A stretch of 64,000 bases of DNA from Branchiostoma belcheri (taxonomy: Eukaryota > Chordata > Leptocardii > Amphioxiformes > Branchiostomatidae), in the NCBI RefSeq assembly GCF_001625305.1, contig NW_017804019.1:1-64000 (forward strand). The letters are read 5' to 3'. Positions 1 through 10,654 of the stretch are shown piece by piece. The position numbers were made by a program, and so were the translations under genes. The notes beneath the pieces are model-generated. The model worked only from the letters and a program-made list of their open reading frames with translations, did no database searches and had not been told where the DNA came from. Position 1 is the stretch's first letter, and each line of letters opens with the position of its first letter.

Positions 1-237
1 TCATGAACATTGCGTCTCTACCATCTGATCCAATCACTCATGAACATTGCGTCTCTACCATCTGATCCAATCACTCATGAACATTGCGTCTCTACCATCT
101 GACCCAATCACTCATGAACATTGCGTCTCTACCATCTGATCCAATCACTCATGAACATTGCGTCTCTACCATCTGACCCAATCACTCATGAACATTGCGT
201 CTCTACCATCTGATCCAATCACTCATGAACATTGCGT
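1..237. repeat. 37-bp tandem minisatellite
   Basis: About 6.4 head-to-tail copies of a 37-bp unit beginning tcatgaacattgcgtctcta, at 1, 38, 75, 112, 149, 186 and 223. Copies differ mainly at one position (tgatcc or tgaccc). The array runs off the left edge of the window, so its full length is unknown. It adjoins the decayed MULE-like remnant on its right. Confidence 0.95.
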
Positions 238-424
238 ATCAAGAGGATGACGGATATTCCTCACTCATGGTCATCTCCTCCATGCACGTAACCAGAAATG
301 CAACATTCTCCAAACAATCATCTCGCTGTACCTTCTGCTTTCTGCGACTTCCCGTTCTAGTGACCCACCTACTAACACCACTGCCACTCCCGGTTCTAGT
401 GACCCACTAACCATCGCATGTCGG

Positions 425-1195
425 ATGCTGGCAGCTGTGGACAACACACCGTCCCAGCCGGTGAGGAGGATATATGACCAAGTCGTACAAGGAGGGGAGA
501 ACTTGGAAGATGTGCCAAACTTCCGGACAGTTCGAACCCAACTGGAGCGTCGCCGGACATCCCACGTCCCCCCAACGGTTACTTTTGGGGCGCAGCCCAA
601 AAGGCTTAATTAGATACACATACTACTCGCGCACAGCATGCTGGACAAACAGCAGGAATCTCCTCAGTCCATTCCCGACACGCTGGCAACAGGGAGCAAT
701 TCTGTCTGTACTTCGAGGGAGCGATTCTGTAAGATGAAGAAAACTCGAGGGGATCGGAAGAAAAAGTGCCCAGGTTGCGGACAACCCACAGCCCCAACCC
801 AACCACTGTGGAGGATGTCGTCATCCCAGACGAGTGGGCGAGGACATGGGGAGGACGACAGTTCCTGAGCTACCAAGACAACGACTGGGGAATCCTTGTC
901 TTCGGGACAAACAGGAACTTTCGCAAGCTGCGCCATTGTTCTGTGCTATACATGGACGGAACGTTTAAGACATGCCCTAGACCGTACAGCCAGTTCTTCA
1001 CCATCCACGGGCTGTACCATGGAAGAGCCATCCCGTTCGTCATGGCGCTGATGACGACCTAGACGGTCGGCGCATACCGCCAGGTCCTCCAGCATGTAAA
1101 AGAGAAAGTCTTTGAGGAAACGGGACATGAGCTGAATCCGCGGATGATCGTGTCGGACTTTGAGTTGGCAATCATCTCCGGTTCTGCGCTCATTA
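425..1195 (+). pseudogene. MULE-like transposase remnant
   Basis: Pieces of a Mutator-like (MULE) transposase. The left piece, 425-575, encodes a linker with RRIYDQVV and RTVRTQLERRR. The right piece, about 800-1195, contains the MULE hallmark YMDGTFKTCPRPYSQFF followed by HGLYHGRAIPFVMAL, and later MIVSDFELAI, which fits the two acidic catalytic positions of the DDE fold. About 225 bp of unrelated sequence separates the pieces and they lie in different frames. A TAG stop (1060-1062) sits where the family reads through before TVGAYRQVLQHV. Homology ends at the start of the 698-bp duplicated block. It is clearly inactive; the family call rests on motif memory. Confidence 0.75.
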
Positions 1196-1391
1196 AGAGT
1201 CAAACCCCAAGACATTCTGTATACCAATTTGTTTTCAAAATTATTCTAAAAGCTGTCATCCTCCATTGAGGCAAAGCACGATTCCACTATGTACTGACCA
1301 TATTTACAGCGCTTAAACAACATCATTTTGCAAGTGTCAGAAGTATATTGATAAGAATATCAAGCCAAGTTCAAATACTACCAAGCGAAAG

Positions 1392-1632
1392 ATGTCAAAC
1401 CTGCCAAGTAGCAGGTCAGCACCTTCTAATGTGAGAAGAAAGTACTTGATAGATGACGATCAGGGTACAGAAGAGATGACTAGTGAGCCTCAGGGAGTCA
1501 TGCATAGTAATGTAGAAAATGAAACAGGTCTTGCAGGTGACGAGACCAGCATGAGTGAAAATGTAAGTGGGGTAGAACAGCTCACTTCTGGTGTGTCATC
1601 TGACTCTGAGGAGAGCTCATCCTCCAGTGACA
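1392..1632 (+). CDS. N-terminal exon of a transposon protein, copy 1
   Basis: Open frame beginning MSNLPSSRSAPSNVRR, continuing with acidic and Ser-rich sequence and ending in SEESSSSSDS directly before a canonical donor (gtaagt at 1633). The frame extends upstream of the Met with CKCQKYIDKN. Low complexity prevents a family assignment. Because a transposase exon with a good acceptor starts at 2903, this is probably the first coding exon of that element; the link is inference. This copy is the left half of the 698-bp duplication. Confidence 0.4.
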
Positions 1633-2089
1633 GTAAGTCACCATGATTTGTAACTTTGGACAGAAATGTTTTATTTATGTCAGTTTTTGTTAGTTCACTA
1701 TGATTTTGCATGACTATGTACCTGAAGTGTAAGGACATAGCTCAGTGTAAGGAGGGGGTAACTTTGGACAGAAATGTTGTATTGAAGTGTAAGGACATAG
1801 CTCAGTGTAAGGGGGGTAACTTTGGACAGAAATGTTTTATTCATGTCAGTTTTTGTTAGTTCACTATGATTTNCTCCGGTTCTGCGCTCATTAAGAGTAC
1901 AAACCCAAGACATTCTGTATACCAATTTGTTTTCAAAATTATTCTAAAAGCTGTCATCCTCCATTGAGGCAAAGCACGATTCCACTATGTACTGACCATA
2001 TTTACAGCGCTTAAACAACATCATTTTGCAAGTGTCAGAAGTATATTGATAAGAATATCAAGCCAAGTTCAAATACTACCAAGCGAAAG

Positions 2090-2330
2090 ATGTCAAACCT
2101 GCCAAGTAGCAGGTCAGCACCTTCTAATGTGAGAAGAAAGTACTTGATAGATGACGATCAGGGTACAGAAGAGATGACTAGTGAGCCTCAGGGAGTCATG
2201 CATAGTAATGTAGAAAATGAAACAGGTCTTGCAGGTGACGAGACCAGCATGAGTGAAAATGTAAGTGGGGTAGAACAGCTCACTTCTGGTGTGTCATCTG
2301 ACTCTGAGGAGAGCTCATCCTCCAGTGACA
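2090..2330 (+). CDS. N-terminal exon of a transposon protein, copy 2
   Basis: Identical in protein sequence to the copy at 1392. It ends at the same gtaagt donor (2331), followed by an intron filled with a minisatellite and then by the acceptor tctttctttcag (2891-2902) of the putative next exon. Of the two copies, this one is directly upstream of the transposase exon, so it is the better candidate for the genuine first exon. Function beyond an acidic, disordered N-terminus cannot be read. Confidence 0.4.
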
Positions 2331-2340
2331 GTAAGTCACC

Positions 2341-2700
2341 ATGATTTGTAACTTTGGACAGAAATGTTTTATTTATGTCAGTTTTTGTTAGTTCACTATG
2401 ATTTTGCATGACTATGTACCTGAAGTGTAAGGACATAGCTCAGTGTAAGGAGGGGGTAACTTTGGACAGAAATGTTGTATTGAAGTGTAAGGACATAGCT
2501 CAGTGTAAGGGGGGTAACTTTGGACAGAAATGTTTTATTCATGTCAGTTTTTGTTAGTTCACTATGATTTATGTATGACTATGTACCTGACGTGTAAGGA
2601 CATAGCTCAGTGTAAGGGGGGTAACTTTGGACAGAAATGTTTTATGTATGTCAGTTTTTGTTAGTACACTACGATTTATGCATGACTATGTACCTATATA
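2341..2700. repeat. Long-unit minisatellite
   Basis: Tandem, imperfect units built around gtaactttggacagaaatgt, a run gtcagtttttgttagttcac, and gtaaggacatagctcagtg. Full units are about 100 bp with shortened intermediates; at least three occur here and two in the left copy of the duplication (1650-1872). The array sits in the presumed intron of the transposon gene. Confidence 0.8.
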
Positions 2701-2902
2701 CCCCCCATTTGAAAATACAAAAGGCCATGAAACTAACAAGTTAAGGTGTACAAATGTAGTATGATGCTCAGAGTGGAAGCCTTGAGTAACACATTTTACA
2801 GTAAAAGGGCAACATGTAAATGCCTGACCTTCCATCTGTGATAATTTTGAGGTCCAATACTTTGGATCTATTTGATGATGATTGAAATTATCTTTCTTTC
2901 AG

Positions 2903-3044
2903 CCATCAGACAACTTTGCTTGGTGTTCTGTCTGCAAATTGTTAAAGGAAAGCATCATGAAGAGTCACAGCAAACAGCAGAGAGAGAGAGAGAGGTGGGA
3001 ACTGGCACGAAAAGAACATCTACTCAAACAGAAGAAACTTGCCA
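2903..3044 (+). pseudogene. Transposase exon, 5' part
   Basis: After the acceptor tctttctttcag, the frame reads PSDNFAWCSVCKLLKESIM, then a basic and acidic helix ending ARKEHLLKQKKLAN. A CxxC pair followed by a charged helix and, later, an IIDGMDQ block is the order I recall for a class of invertebrate cut-and-paste transposases. The frame breaks into LINE sequence around 3045 and the matching downstream part resumes near 3832, so an insertion has split this gene. Confidence 0.5.
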
Positions 3045-3560
3045 ATCTTTTTTTCCGACGGACTATCAGAATCGGCTCTCAAACGATGAAAGACAGATGT
3101 GAAGGATTAATCACAGAAATAGAATTAAAAAATGCGATCATGTCTTTTGAGAAAGGAAAATCTCCAGGACTTGATGGAATACCAGTGGAATTTTATGAAG
3201 TATTTTTGATGAAGTTAAAGTATCGATGTTAATTTTTAATTACGCCTATGAAAATGGAGAGATGTCATCCACCCAGAGAGAAGGTTTAATTTCAGTACTT
3301 TTTAAAAAAGATGCCAACGGAAAAGATAAAGAACCATCTCTTTTAAGAAACTGGCGCCCACTGACCCTTTTGTCATGTGATGCCCGCATTCTTTCTAAAT
3401 GCCTAGCTTTAAGAGTTCGAATAGTATGGGATAAATTAATTCATAATGACCAAAATGGATTTCTACAAGGTAGATACATAGGGGATGGAATCCGTAGAAT
3501 TTTAGAAATTATTGAAATAACGGGTGAGTGTCTCACTATTCGGTTTATCTCCTGTTGACA
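3045..3560 (+). pseudogene. L1/Tx1-like reverse transcriptase fragment
   Basis: Non-LTR reverse transcriptase N-terminal blocks: CEGLITEIELKNAI, then KGKSPGLDGIPVEFY, then QREGLISVLFKKD, then LRNWRPLTLLSCDARILSKC and NDQNGFLQGRYIGDGIR. The order and wording match RT blocks 0-2 of L1-clade elements. At least two frameshifts occur, one near 3100 (LSNDERQM continues into CEGL in another frame) and one near 3225. The catalytic FADD block lies downstream and is absent, so this is a truncated fragment lodged inside a transposase. Confidence 0.85.
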
Positions 3561-3831
3561 TGAATGAGAAAATCAAATCAGCCTGTCAGATAGGTAAGAA
3601 GACATGAGCAAGAACAATGTGAGCACACAAGAGGAAGTCTGGGAGTACATTAAATTTGTAGTGGTTAAAAATATAAGGGCCCATTAGAAGCAACTGCTGT
3701 GTTGCAGCAGAAAAAGGAATACAGCCTCTACTATGATTTTATTTTGTAATTGTATGTGTAATTGTAATTAAAGATTCTGAATGTATTGGACAGATCACAA
3801 CACCACCTGACCACTTTTTTCCTCCTCTCAG

Positions 3832-3975
3832 AAATGAACGCACACAAGTACTATAAGCACATCAAAAAGGCAAGGGACAAGCCAAACAAATACAAATCAA
3901 TAATAATTGATGGAATGGACCAAAAGAAAACTTCCCTTCCACACTACACAGAAAAAATCACGACACCCAGTTCAG
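3832..3975 (+). pseudogene. Transposase exon, continued
   Basis: The frame reads MNAHKYYKHIKKARD, then KYKSIIIDGMDQKKTSLPHY. The IIDGMDQxKTxLPH block includes an acidic residue in the position expected for the first catalytic Asp of an RNase H-like transposase. The exon begins after a pyrimidine-rich acceptor-like tract (ttttttcctcctctcag, ending 3831). I infer it is the continuation of the frame that stops at 3044. Family name not assigned. Confidence 0.55.
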
Positions 3976-4038
3976 CTTGCTATTTCATGCTGACTCGTGC
4001 CAGGCACCCCCGACCGCGTCCCGTCGTCGCCATTAATC

Positions 4039-4560
4039 ATGGCACGGATCAAGTTTCTACTCATCTTCCTGTTTTTCCATCTAAACGACAACGCCACCTA
4101 CCGTCCCCGTGACCATCCCGACTACATCCCCATGCACAAGCTGGGAGATTATGAAACCTTGGTGGACAGGTTCAATCATCAATCCATCAATGCATGGATG
4201 TGGTCTTCGTGTGTAGTGATCACATTGAAAGATATCAAGCTTCCAGAATATCAGTTTGTTGAGCTGCCATTCTTAACCCAGGGGGGAAGTAATGACAACC
4301 TGTGTGATGTTCAAATTGAACACAGGATGACGTTGAACCAACAGTCATACACAATCATGAGTGGCATCAGAGCAAAACCAGGTCACTTTACTTCTATTGT
4401 GTATGAAGGGGGAAGCTTGACATGTACAATGGGCCAGTTAGAGAAGGATGTGATCTTTCCAGCATCTTTGGTAAAACATACACATGTATGTGGTCGCAAA
4501 TATATCCACAAATCCAGTTTGTTTTCTCAGACACGAGGTACCAGCCTGTCCTGTCAGCTT
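4039..4560 (+). pseudogene. Transposon-encoded ORF, family unknown
   Basis: An open frame of roughly 180 codons starting MARIKFLLIFLFF. It contains QSYTIMSGIRAKPGHFTSIV, a pattern (YxIxGIxxxxGHFTS) seen in several transposon-borne proteins resembling ubiquitin-protease C-terminal lobes. No catalytic Cys or His block can be assigned. After about 4560 the frame runs into Gln/Arg-rich sequence without homology. It may belong to the same element as the transposase upstream. The hydrophobic start could be chance. Confidence 0.35.
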
Positions 4561-5000
4561 TTTCAAGCCTTATACACTGAGCCGTTTCTGTCAGCACCAC
4601 TGCAGACAATTTTTGAAACTGCCACCGAGGGGCAGGGGCAGAGGTGGAAAAGGAGGTGGAAACTGTGACAACGCTGCCCCGTCGTTTGCAGGCACATATC
4701 CTGTCTCGGAAAGAAACCAAAACGAGCTGGATATCAACGGCAGACAGCCTTGGAACAGAAACCGTGAGAACAACACTGATTGTAGGCAGTCCAATTCGTG
4801 TTTTTACATGTACGTTTATTATGCATAGCATCTTAGTTACGTTACATTCAAAGCTACGTACGAAAGAGTATTTAGTACAGAATTTGATTTGCAATCTTGG
4901 TTGCTATTCAAAATGACAATTAAGTATGTGTCGATGTTTCTAGGTTACTTCTCATACTTTTTTTAATATCACCCGCGCCTGTCCACGCTGTCCTGTCGCC

Positions 5001-5168
5001 ATGCCCGCTACAAGTCTCTTCGCTCTCTGCATCAATTTGATAGCCAACACCCTGTTCAGGGGGTCTGCAGGAGATAGGGGTCAGATCGAGGATGCCATTC
5101 TTAGCCTTCCGTTCCCCGTCGCCTTCCAAAACGCATTGCGAAGGTATTTCGATGATGTTAGAATGATG
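5001..5168 (+). CDS. Possible host or TE exon, SOCS/F-box-like
   Basis: Open frame starting MPATSLFALCINLIANTLF, then IEDAILSLPFPVAFQNALRR, ending at a good donor (atg|gtgagt, donor at 5169). The spacing of SLxxLCxxxIAxxL followed by ILSLPxP and a helix resembles F-box/SOCS-type adaptor helices, but the resemblance is loose. No certain partner exon was found; the frame at 5366 is a candidate in another frame. Reported as a possible exon only. Confidence 0.3.
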
Positions 5169-5365
5169 GTGAGTGGATACAAAGTCTACATCTACATGCA
5201 AGTACCTATCTTCCCAACGTTGAATCAGCGCGCAGTTCGACCGTGTAACCTGGACTTTTACTGACCCTACACCAATGCCGTCCTCCATGATCTTCAGACG
5301 GAAACCTCGTTCGATTTCGGGGAGCCAACAGAATGCACCGCAATCGTGGTTAGCGGCCCGGACCT

Positions 5366-5689
5366 TTGCCACACGAGTCAGATATTGTAAGCCTTCTCGA
5401 CGCTTACAATGCATTCAATGACTCTTGGCCACCGAGCATGGAATTCCACTGCATCGTCACATCTTTGGTCAAAGTTAGGACGGAAAACCTGTCCATCCGA
5501 TATTCAATACAACATGTGTACGACGGCCGCCCCAGCGAGATGACTCATCTGATGGAACTGTACCGGCGCGCCTTGCGTGTTAGCACGACAATCTTGGCAT
5601 CAGATCTCTGTGGACCGTTCGATAAACCCCTCCAATGCAGACGACACAGGCTCCTCGTGCTAACTCAAGTGTCTAATGCAGGACAGTAA
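5366..5689 (+). CDS. Unrecognised ORF, 107 codons
   Basis: Open frame with LLDAYNAFNDSWPPSMEF and later HVYDGRPSEMTHLMELYRRA. The composition looks coding-like and the GC content is above that of the flanks. No domain is recognised. It follows the possible exon at 5001 by about 200 bases and could be a downstream exon if an acceptor near 5360 is used. It could also be a transposon remnant. Confidence 0.25.
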   Translation: MPHESDIVSLLDAYNAFNDSWPPSMEFHCIVTSLVKVRTENLSIRYSIQHVYDGRPSEMTHLMELYRRALRVSTTILASDLCGPFDKPLQCRRHRLLVLTQVSNAGQ

Positions 5690-6206
5690 GCACAAGACAA
5701 AGAAACCGGATTACAACAACGACTACTGTACGGAAAATGGACTTTATTTTTTTGGACTTCCGATTTGGATAAACCGCAGCAGGACCTCTGCAATCTGAAG
5801 TAAGATCAATTCCTACATTACCCCTTTATTCTGAAATTTTGCGATTTCAACATTTTTTACTGATGTACAGATTTGGCGTTCGGTAGAAAACTTTCCACAG
5901 AGCTGTGTGTATTCAGATGTAACATGATTGTACGTTCACCCCGCATAGGACGCACAATACTTTCAGTCACCTCTAATGTTCCCAGTGCATTCCGAAAGGG
6001 TGCCAATTGTGGTTTTTGTATGCACCGCCAGGGGGTACTATTTTAACACGTCATCAATGGCTGTCAAGTACTTGCTACCTTGAATGAATCACTAGAGGGT
6101 GCATTCACCTTTGAAATACCATATAGTTATACAATAGTGTTATAGACCAGTATAGTTATAAATATCCTTCAGAGATGACTACTATCTTTAAGAACTGCGT
6201 CGGACC

Positions 6207-6490
6207 CTGAATGAAACAGTACGCCGAAGAACATAACCTCATGTCGAAACCGATGCGATCTCTGATCGGCAGCATGTTCGGTTAAAAGATTCTACTTGCG
6301 ACACCTTTGCTCAAATGGTATCCGAATCACAGTGATCCATGTCTATCAGGTACTGGAGTACATCCCAGGAAATGTTTTGAACCATTTGGCCAAAAAGTTA
6401 GTGATGTTCGTCTTGCTGGCGATAAAGACGACAAGAAGAAAATCATCGCCGAAACGATGAAACTCATTGGCAACAGCGCTTATGGCAAGA
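6207..6490 (+). pseudogene. Protein-primed-type DNA polymerase B remnant
   Basis: Fragment of a type-B DNA polymerase of the kind carried by Polinton/Maverick elements and related virus-like elements. It shows MRSLIGSMFG, then ILLATPLLKWY, then PCFEPFG-type spacing and finally KLIGNSAYGKT, the polB motif B (Kx3NSxYG). A TAA stop interrupts the frame right after MFG. Homology is lost after about 6490, where a different gag-like fragment starts. No other Polinton gene (integrase, capsid, ATPase) is seen nearby, so it is an isolated, inactive piece. Confidence 0.75.
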
Positions 6491-6504
6491 CTCTTCCCCA
6501 ACCG

Positions 6505-6790
6505 TGACCTTTACCTCACCTACAACATCCCCTCCTCCACCTCACCTTACCACATCACGCTAGACACGGGTATCCCTACCAATGTCAAAGAAAAAATCTG
6601 GCAGTACAAGTTCGTGGACTTCAAATTGCTCCTGCCGAACTTACGATCCTCACCACAGTATACAGTATCCCTATCAGACAACCTCACCCCTACCCTAGCG
6701 AATCGCCTTGCTGACGCCAAACACGATCTTTCCCTGGATCTATGGACCACAGCTTTCCTAATCTACCACTTTATCTATGCCAAGCGCCAT
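6505..6790 (+). pseudogene. Retrotransposon gag-like fragment
   Basis: The frame contains LDTGIPTNVKEKIWQYKFVD and WTTAFLIYHFIYAKRHF. The pairing of a VxEKIWxxxFVDFxxLL block with a WTxAFLIFxxIY block is what I recall from the ORF1 (gag-like) proteins of DIRS-type and related retroelements in marine invertebrates. No reverse transcriptase or recombinase follows. It overlaps the polB fragment end at a junction around 6490-6510. Confidence 0.5.
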
Positions 6791-6794
6791 TTTA

Positions 6795-7028
6795 GACGGG
6801 ATGAGACATGAGGTGAACATGCAGGCTGTTTGGAGCTTTATGTCTGTCGGCGATGGCTATGCGAACATGAACGAAGTGATGTCTGTCATGGGAATACCAT
6901 CACCCTGGGAGCACACCTTCGTGCACACACAACACACCATCGGGGAGACGTGGAGAAATGAGCTGGCCAGCGAAATCCTTACATCAGGTATAGAAGAGAA
7001 GAAGATAACAGTCTATGAGCCAGTTTAA
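6795..7028 (+). pseudogene. Mutator-like transposase fragment
   Basis: The frame reads RHEVNMQAVWSFMSVGDGY, then NEVMSVMGIPSPWEHTFV, then an amphipathic helix. The N-MQAVW-x-SxGxGxxxxNExxxVxGxPxxxxxxF order is that of a widespread invertebrate transposase family annotated as Mutator-like. It is cut off at a stop after EKKITVYEPV and followed by unrelated gag sequence. The fragment at 7822 could be a later part of the same protein family. Confidence 0.5.
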
Positions 7029-7039
7029 TAACGGAGTCC

Positions 7040-7640
7040 CATCTATATCCGTAATGGTGGCTGAGAGAGCTCCGGCCGCAGCGCCGTCTTGGCTAACAGG
7101 GAGAATATGTTGAGGAATAGATTGATCGATGGGTTGAGACGATGCAGTTAGAAGGCAGTTAAAGAGAGAGATCAGGCTGGATCCAGCCATGACATACATG
7201 CACGCCAAGGAAGCTGCAATGCAGCTCACGGGGGAATGGGAAGCCGGCAAAAGAGTCCTCCCAGAGGAAAGCACTGTCCGGCTCCAAGCCACAAATGATC
7301 AGATTCTGGATGAAGTCGGTGCCCTCTGCAGGCCCACCCACTAGGCTAGAGGAGCCTTTACTTAATGTGCAAAGGTCATTAGACCAGCTGAGTGTTCAAC
7401 AACAGAGGAAATCGGACAGTCGTCGCTGTTTTAACCAACAAAATTGGGCATATTGCTACGGACTGTAGGGGTACCCGCCCTCCTCAGAGTCCTACTGGGA
7501 AGCTATGCTATAACTGTGGGCAGGAGGGTCATTTTGCACGAGGGTGCACCTTGCCTTCAACCTCGTCAGGCCAAGGCCAGACCCGCTCTGGGTGGGGAAA
7601 TCTATCGTGTTTCAGGAGGTGCTGCTGAATGTTGTTTGGA
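7040..7640 (+). pseudogene. LTR retrotransposon gag with zinc knuckles
   Basis: A decayed Gypsy-type gag. 7170-7325 encodes LDPAMTYMHAKEAAMQLTGE followed by an acidic helix. The nucleocapsid follows, with IGHIATDC (the remainder of a first knuckle broken by a frameshift near 7430) and an intact second CCHC knuckle CYNCGQEGHFARGC at about 7500-7550. At least three frame changes and a stop at 7342 show it is dead. No protease or reverse transcriptase follows. Confidence 0.75.
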
Positions 7641-7821
7641 AATGGCTCAGCTCCTTGCCCAAGAGAACAGCAGCATTTGTCAAATGCCAACTCGCCATCA
7701 AAGGCATGGCTGGAGCCAAGACCCCATCAGCCTAGCAGAGCGTCTGTCGGAAGCTGAAGAGAGCTTGCCACACAAGATGGCTTAGCTTTGACCAGGCAGT
7801 AAAAACAGTCTATGCTGATTT

Positions 7822-8088
7822 TTGGGCAATACTGCAGACCCTGTCTGGCTTCAAGTCCTGCCCTGTTACAACTGGCCTCCTGAAGAATATATCCTCACAG
7901 GAATAAGGGTACTGTGTACAGTATCGAATGACATAGGCCAAGTCCTGACCTGGCAGCTTTGTAAGTCCACCACGTTTAAAGAAATCAGGCCAGTACTGGT
8001 GAGACTGGAAGACAGATTCAACAAACAAATTGTCAAGTTGAGTGAAATCTTCCTGGACCAGTGCTGTGAATTTGCATTTTGGAACTGA
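7822..8088 (+). pseudogene. Transposase DDE-type fragment
   Basis: The frame reads GQVLTWQLCKSTTFKEIRP, then a helix, then LDQCCEF. In several RNase H-like transposases a block 'xxLxWQLTKxTxxxxIRxxL...IxxDNCC' carries a catalytic Asp; here the DNCC equivalent is DQCC. This is consistent with a later part of the Mutator-like protein at 6795, with the gag sequence inserted between, but that link is inference. Confidence 0.4.
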
Positions 8089-8559
8089 CATTTTAGTCAA
8101 TCTAGATTTGTTTCATGCTGCACAGATAGTGACCAACTGCATTCTAAGGCACCACCTATTTGCGAAACATCTCCGACGGGACTAGTCCATGTCTTTTCGA
8201 AGTAAAGGAGACATTGGGAAGAAGAGACAAAAGGAAACACACCCCCCCCCATATGACACACCAACGTGAAAAAAATTGTGTATCCAAAACCAGCGCAAGA
8301 TAAAGTTAGAATATTGTTGAAGCATGCTGCAAATGTATTTCTGCCATCAAGCCAGGAAAGGGCACAATACGAAATGATGTACTACATCGGAAACTCAATC
8401 AACGTATGAACAAAAGCAGGATATTAAAGCCCCACATTTGCAATTGCCTTGATGTTTGCCATCATCCACAACATAAATAGCAATCTTGCCAACTTGTACA
8501 AGAGGACGCTATCCCTTGTGGACTCCGGAGAGGAATTTGGGCTGCAATCACAACATGCC

Positions 8560-8860
8560 ACCCAAAAAAAAATTATGAATCTTCCGAAAAACTTGGTGAT
8601 GGCAGCAAGAATATTGTGGATTGCAAGTTCAAAGGTGTGGAAGTTTCTGAAGAACTCTGTAGTCTCTCTGTTGATCCTAACCTGGAATGGACCTTCTCCA
8701 TCATACCTTACAAGAAAGATGATGTCAGCGTTGAAAACGAAAATCAACTTGATGAAAACTTGGCTGCCCTAGGACTGATACGCGTGCCCTCAGAAGCAGA
8801 TGGAAGCTGTTTATTTAGGTCAGTCTCTTTCCAGCTATGCAACTCCTACCTTTACTGCAG
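8560..8860 (+). pseudogene. OTU-type cysteine protease fragment
   Basis: The frame contains LEWTFSIIPYKKDDV, then LGLIRVPSEADGSCLFRSVS. DGSCLFRS matches the catalytic Asp-Gly-x-Cys block of OTU deubiquitinase-like proteases (consensus DGNCLFRA), with the nucleophilic Cys preserved. The catalytic His region is missing: the frame ends at 8894 in unrelated sequence. OTU domains are often captured by large DNA transposons and retroelements, and the neighbourhood suggests that origin rather than a host gene. Confidence 0.65.
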
Positions 8861-8894
8861 TGTTGTTGTTGTTTTTCTCATATCAAGTCATTAG

Positions 8895-10640
8895 TTTGAA
8901 CCTGTATGACAGTTATGTAACATGTTTGACCATGACTGAAAGACTGCTCAGCGACCATCATCAAGTTCCCAAACTGCCGTGAGCACATGCAGTTTAGCGC
9001 AATTATTGGTAACAAATGTGTCAACGCACGACAAGTTTTGGAACAACCACGATCTAAGGCACGGTATCACGTGGAAACAACACTGTAATCCGTATCAATA
9101 TTGACCTGGACACCGCTCACTTTTAACCGGTATGATAGAAAAACTAGGCTTCTAACTGCCTCCCGAAATGTATCACAAAACAACATGTATGGTTGATTAA
9201 TATTCTTCTTTACATTAATTTGCTGAAACGTAAATCTATCAACCACTCACTCACCTCACCTCACCGGTCCCATAGCAGTCTGTCCTGCCGTCGGGGCAAC
9301 TAAACTGTCTACAAGAGTTATCCAACCACTACCTGTGTAATATTCTATTGGTTACCAATAATATTGGTGTAGCTGTGTACCAAATGTGAGCATAACATAC
9401 CGGCAGTCCAGGATCTAGTATTTCAGCATGTTTTTTTTTAACACTTGATATCTAAAATAAAATAAGACTGTTTGTTCGTACCTAGAATAGCCTTTACCTA
9501 CTCTCATTAGACTACTCTTGTAGTCCAGCTAGACTTACATGGATTTGACTATGTACAATTGAAAGGTTTGGAGGTTCAGGTTGCAGGTTCCCACAATCTA
9601 GCTTCATTCATAAAGAAAGTATAAAGAGATTTATTTATATTTTTACTTTGTAGCCAGGTTACGTCTCTACAGACAGGAATACAAACACGTAGCTCTGATG
9701 AGTCTTGTCTTATAAGATGTTTCCATTGAGTAGGTATAGCTGACAAAAGTTGATGATATTGATAAGCTGTACATACATCTCCAAATTTAAGTACAAAATT
9801 ATCAAAAGATAAGAAATTATTTTCAGGATCAATAATATCATTTACAAAAAGAACATTTTTGTTGAAGAAAGCTGAGAAGAAAAAAGGGTTGCCTACTTAT
9901 ACAAATATGTGAGTTCAGGCATAGAAGTTGCTGTTTAACTTGTATGCTATTTTCTGGAGGGCGTAGTTGGTATTTCAACCAGCTTTGCATGACCTGTCCA
10001 AAAAAAAGACTGACTGGAACTATTTTTTTAGTCAAGATTTCGAAGTCATTGGTTTTAAGCTGTGCAAAATGAAACATTTTGGTTCTAAAGACAGGACTAG
10101 AAAAGAACAACAATTTTGCACAAAACCAATGTTCATTTTTGTGTAATTTTGGCACCCAAGACGCTTTTAGTTTGTGATCGACAGCTCGCAAGTTTTGAAG
10201 TTTTTTTTACTAGATTTATATGCTTATGAAATTTTTTTTCTCTCTTCAGGAAAGACAAATGAATGCGGTACAAGCGTCAGATGGAGACAACAGGTGATGA
10301 CAGCATCCAACAAAGCACATTTTACCGCCTCCTGAAGAGCAGATTCTCAACTGTCAAGTTTCCCAAGGTGATCAAATATTGTAGTATATTTGCACCTCAG
10401 CTTGCAGAGAGATAGTTTGCTGAAGCCTTGTTATAAGGCGTTAAATTACCAGCTAATGTAAACAGTGTAAGGAAGGAGAAGCCTGGAAAAAGATTTTGTG
10501 ACCATAGACATTGTACACTTAACCATGATAGAAAAAAACAACGCTCCAGCAACATTTCATCAAGTATCGAGTCGGTACTATCGACATTGTCTTCGAGAAT
10601 GAAGGAGTGGCTGTGACAGAAACGTGTTAACAAAAATGTG
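8895..10640. other. Gene-free stretch, AT-rich
   Basis: No coding frame with recognisable homology. The sequence is AT-rich with several short T runs. It may contain introns or noncoding parts of the element carrying the OTU and Ulp1 fragments. Confidence 0.5.
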
Positions 10641-10654
10641 GAACGATTTGGCCC

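Larger units (their letters stand above)
1176..2571. repeat. 698-bp direct duplication around an N
   Basis: The block 1176-1872 recurs at 1874-2571 with an offset of exactly 698 bp, and a single N lies at 1873. The two 84-codon reading frames inside are identical; only a few bases near the left edge differ (gtcaaacccc versus gtacaaaccc). The placement next to an N suggests an assembly join or collapsed-haplotype artefact rather than a biological duplication, though a very recent duplication is possible. Confidence 0.9.

Noticed and set aside
4920-5414. 164-codon reverse-strand frame opposite the possible exons at 5001-5400
   Set aside because: No homology; the forward frame has a donor site and more plausible text.
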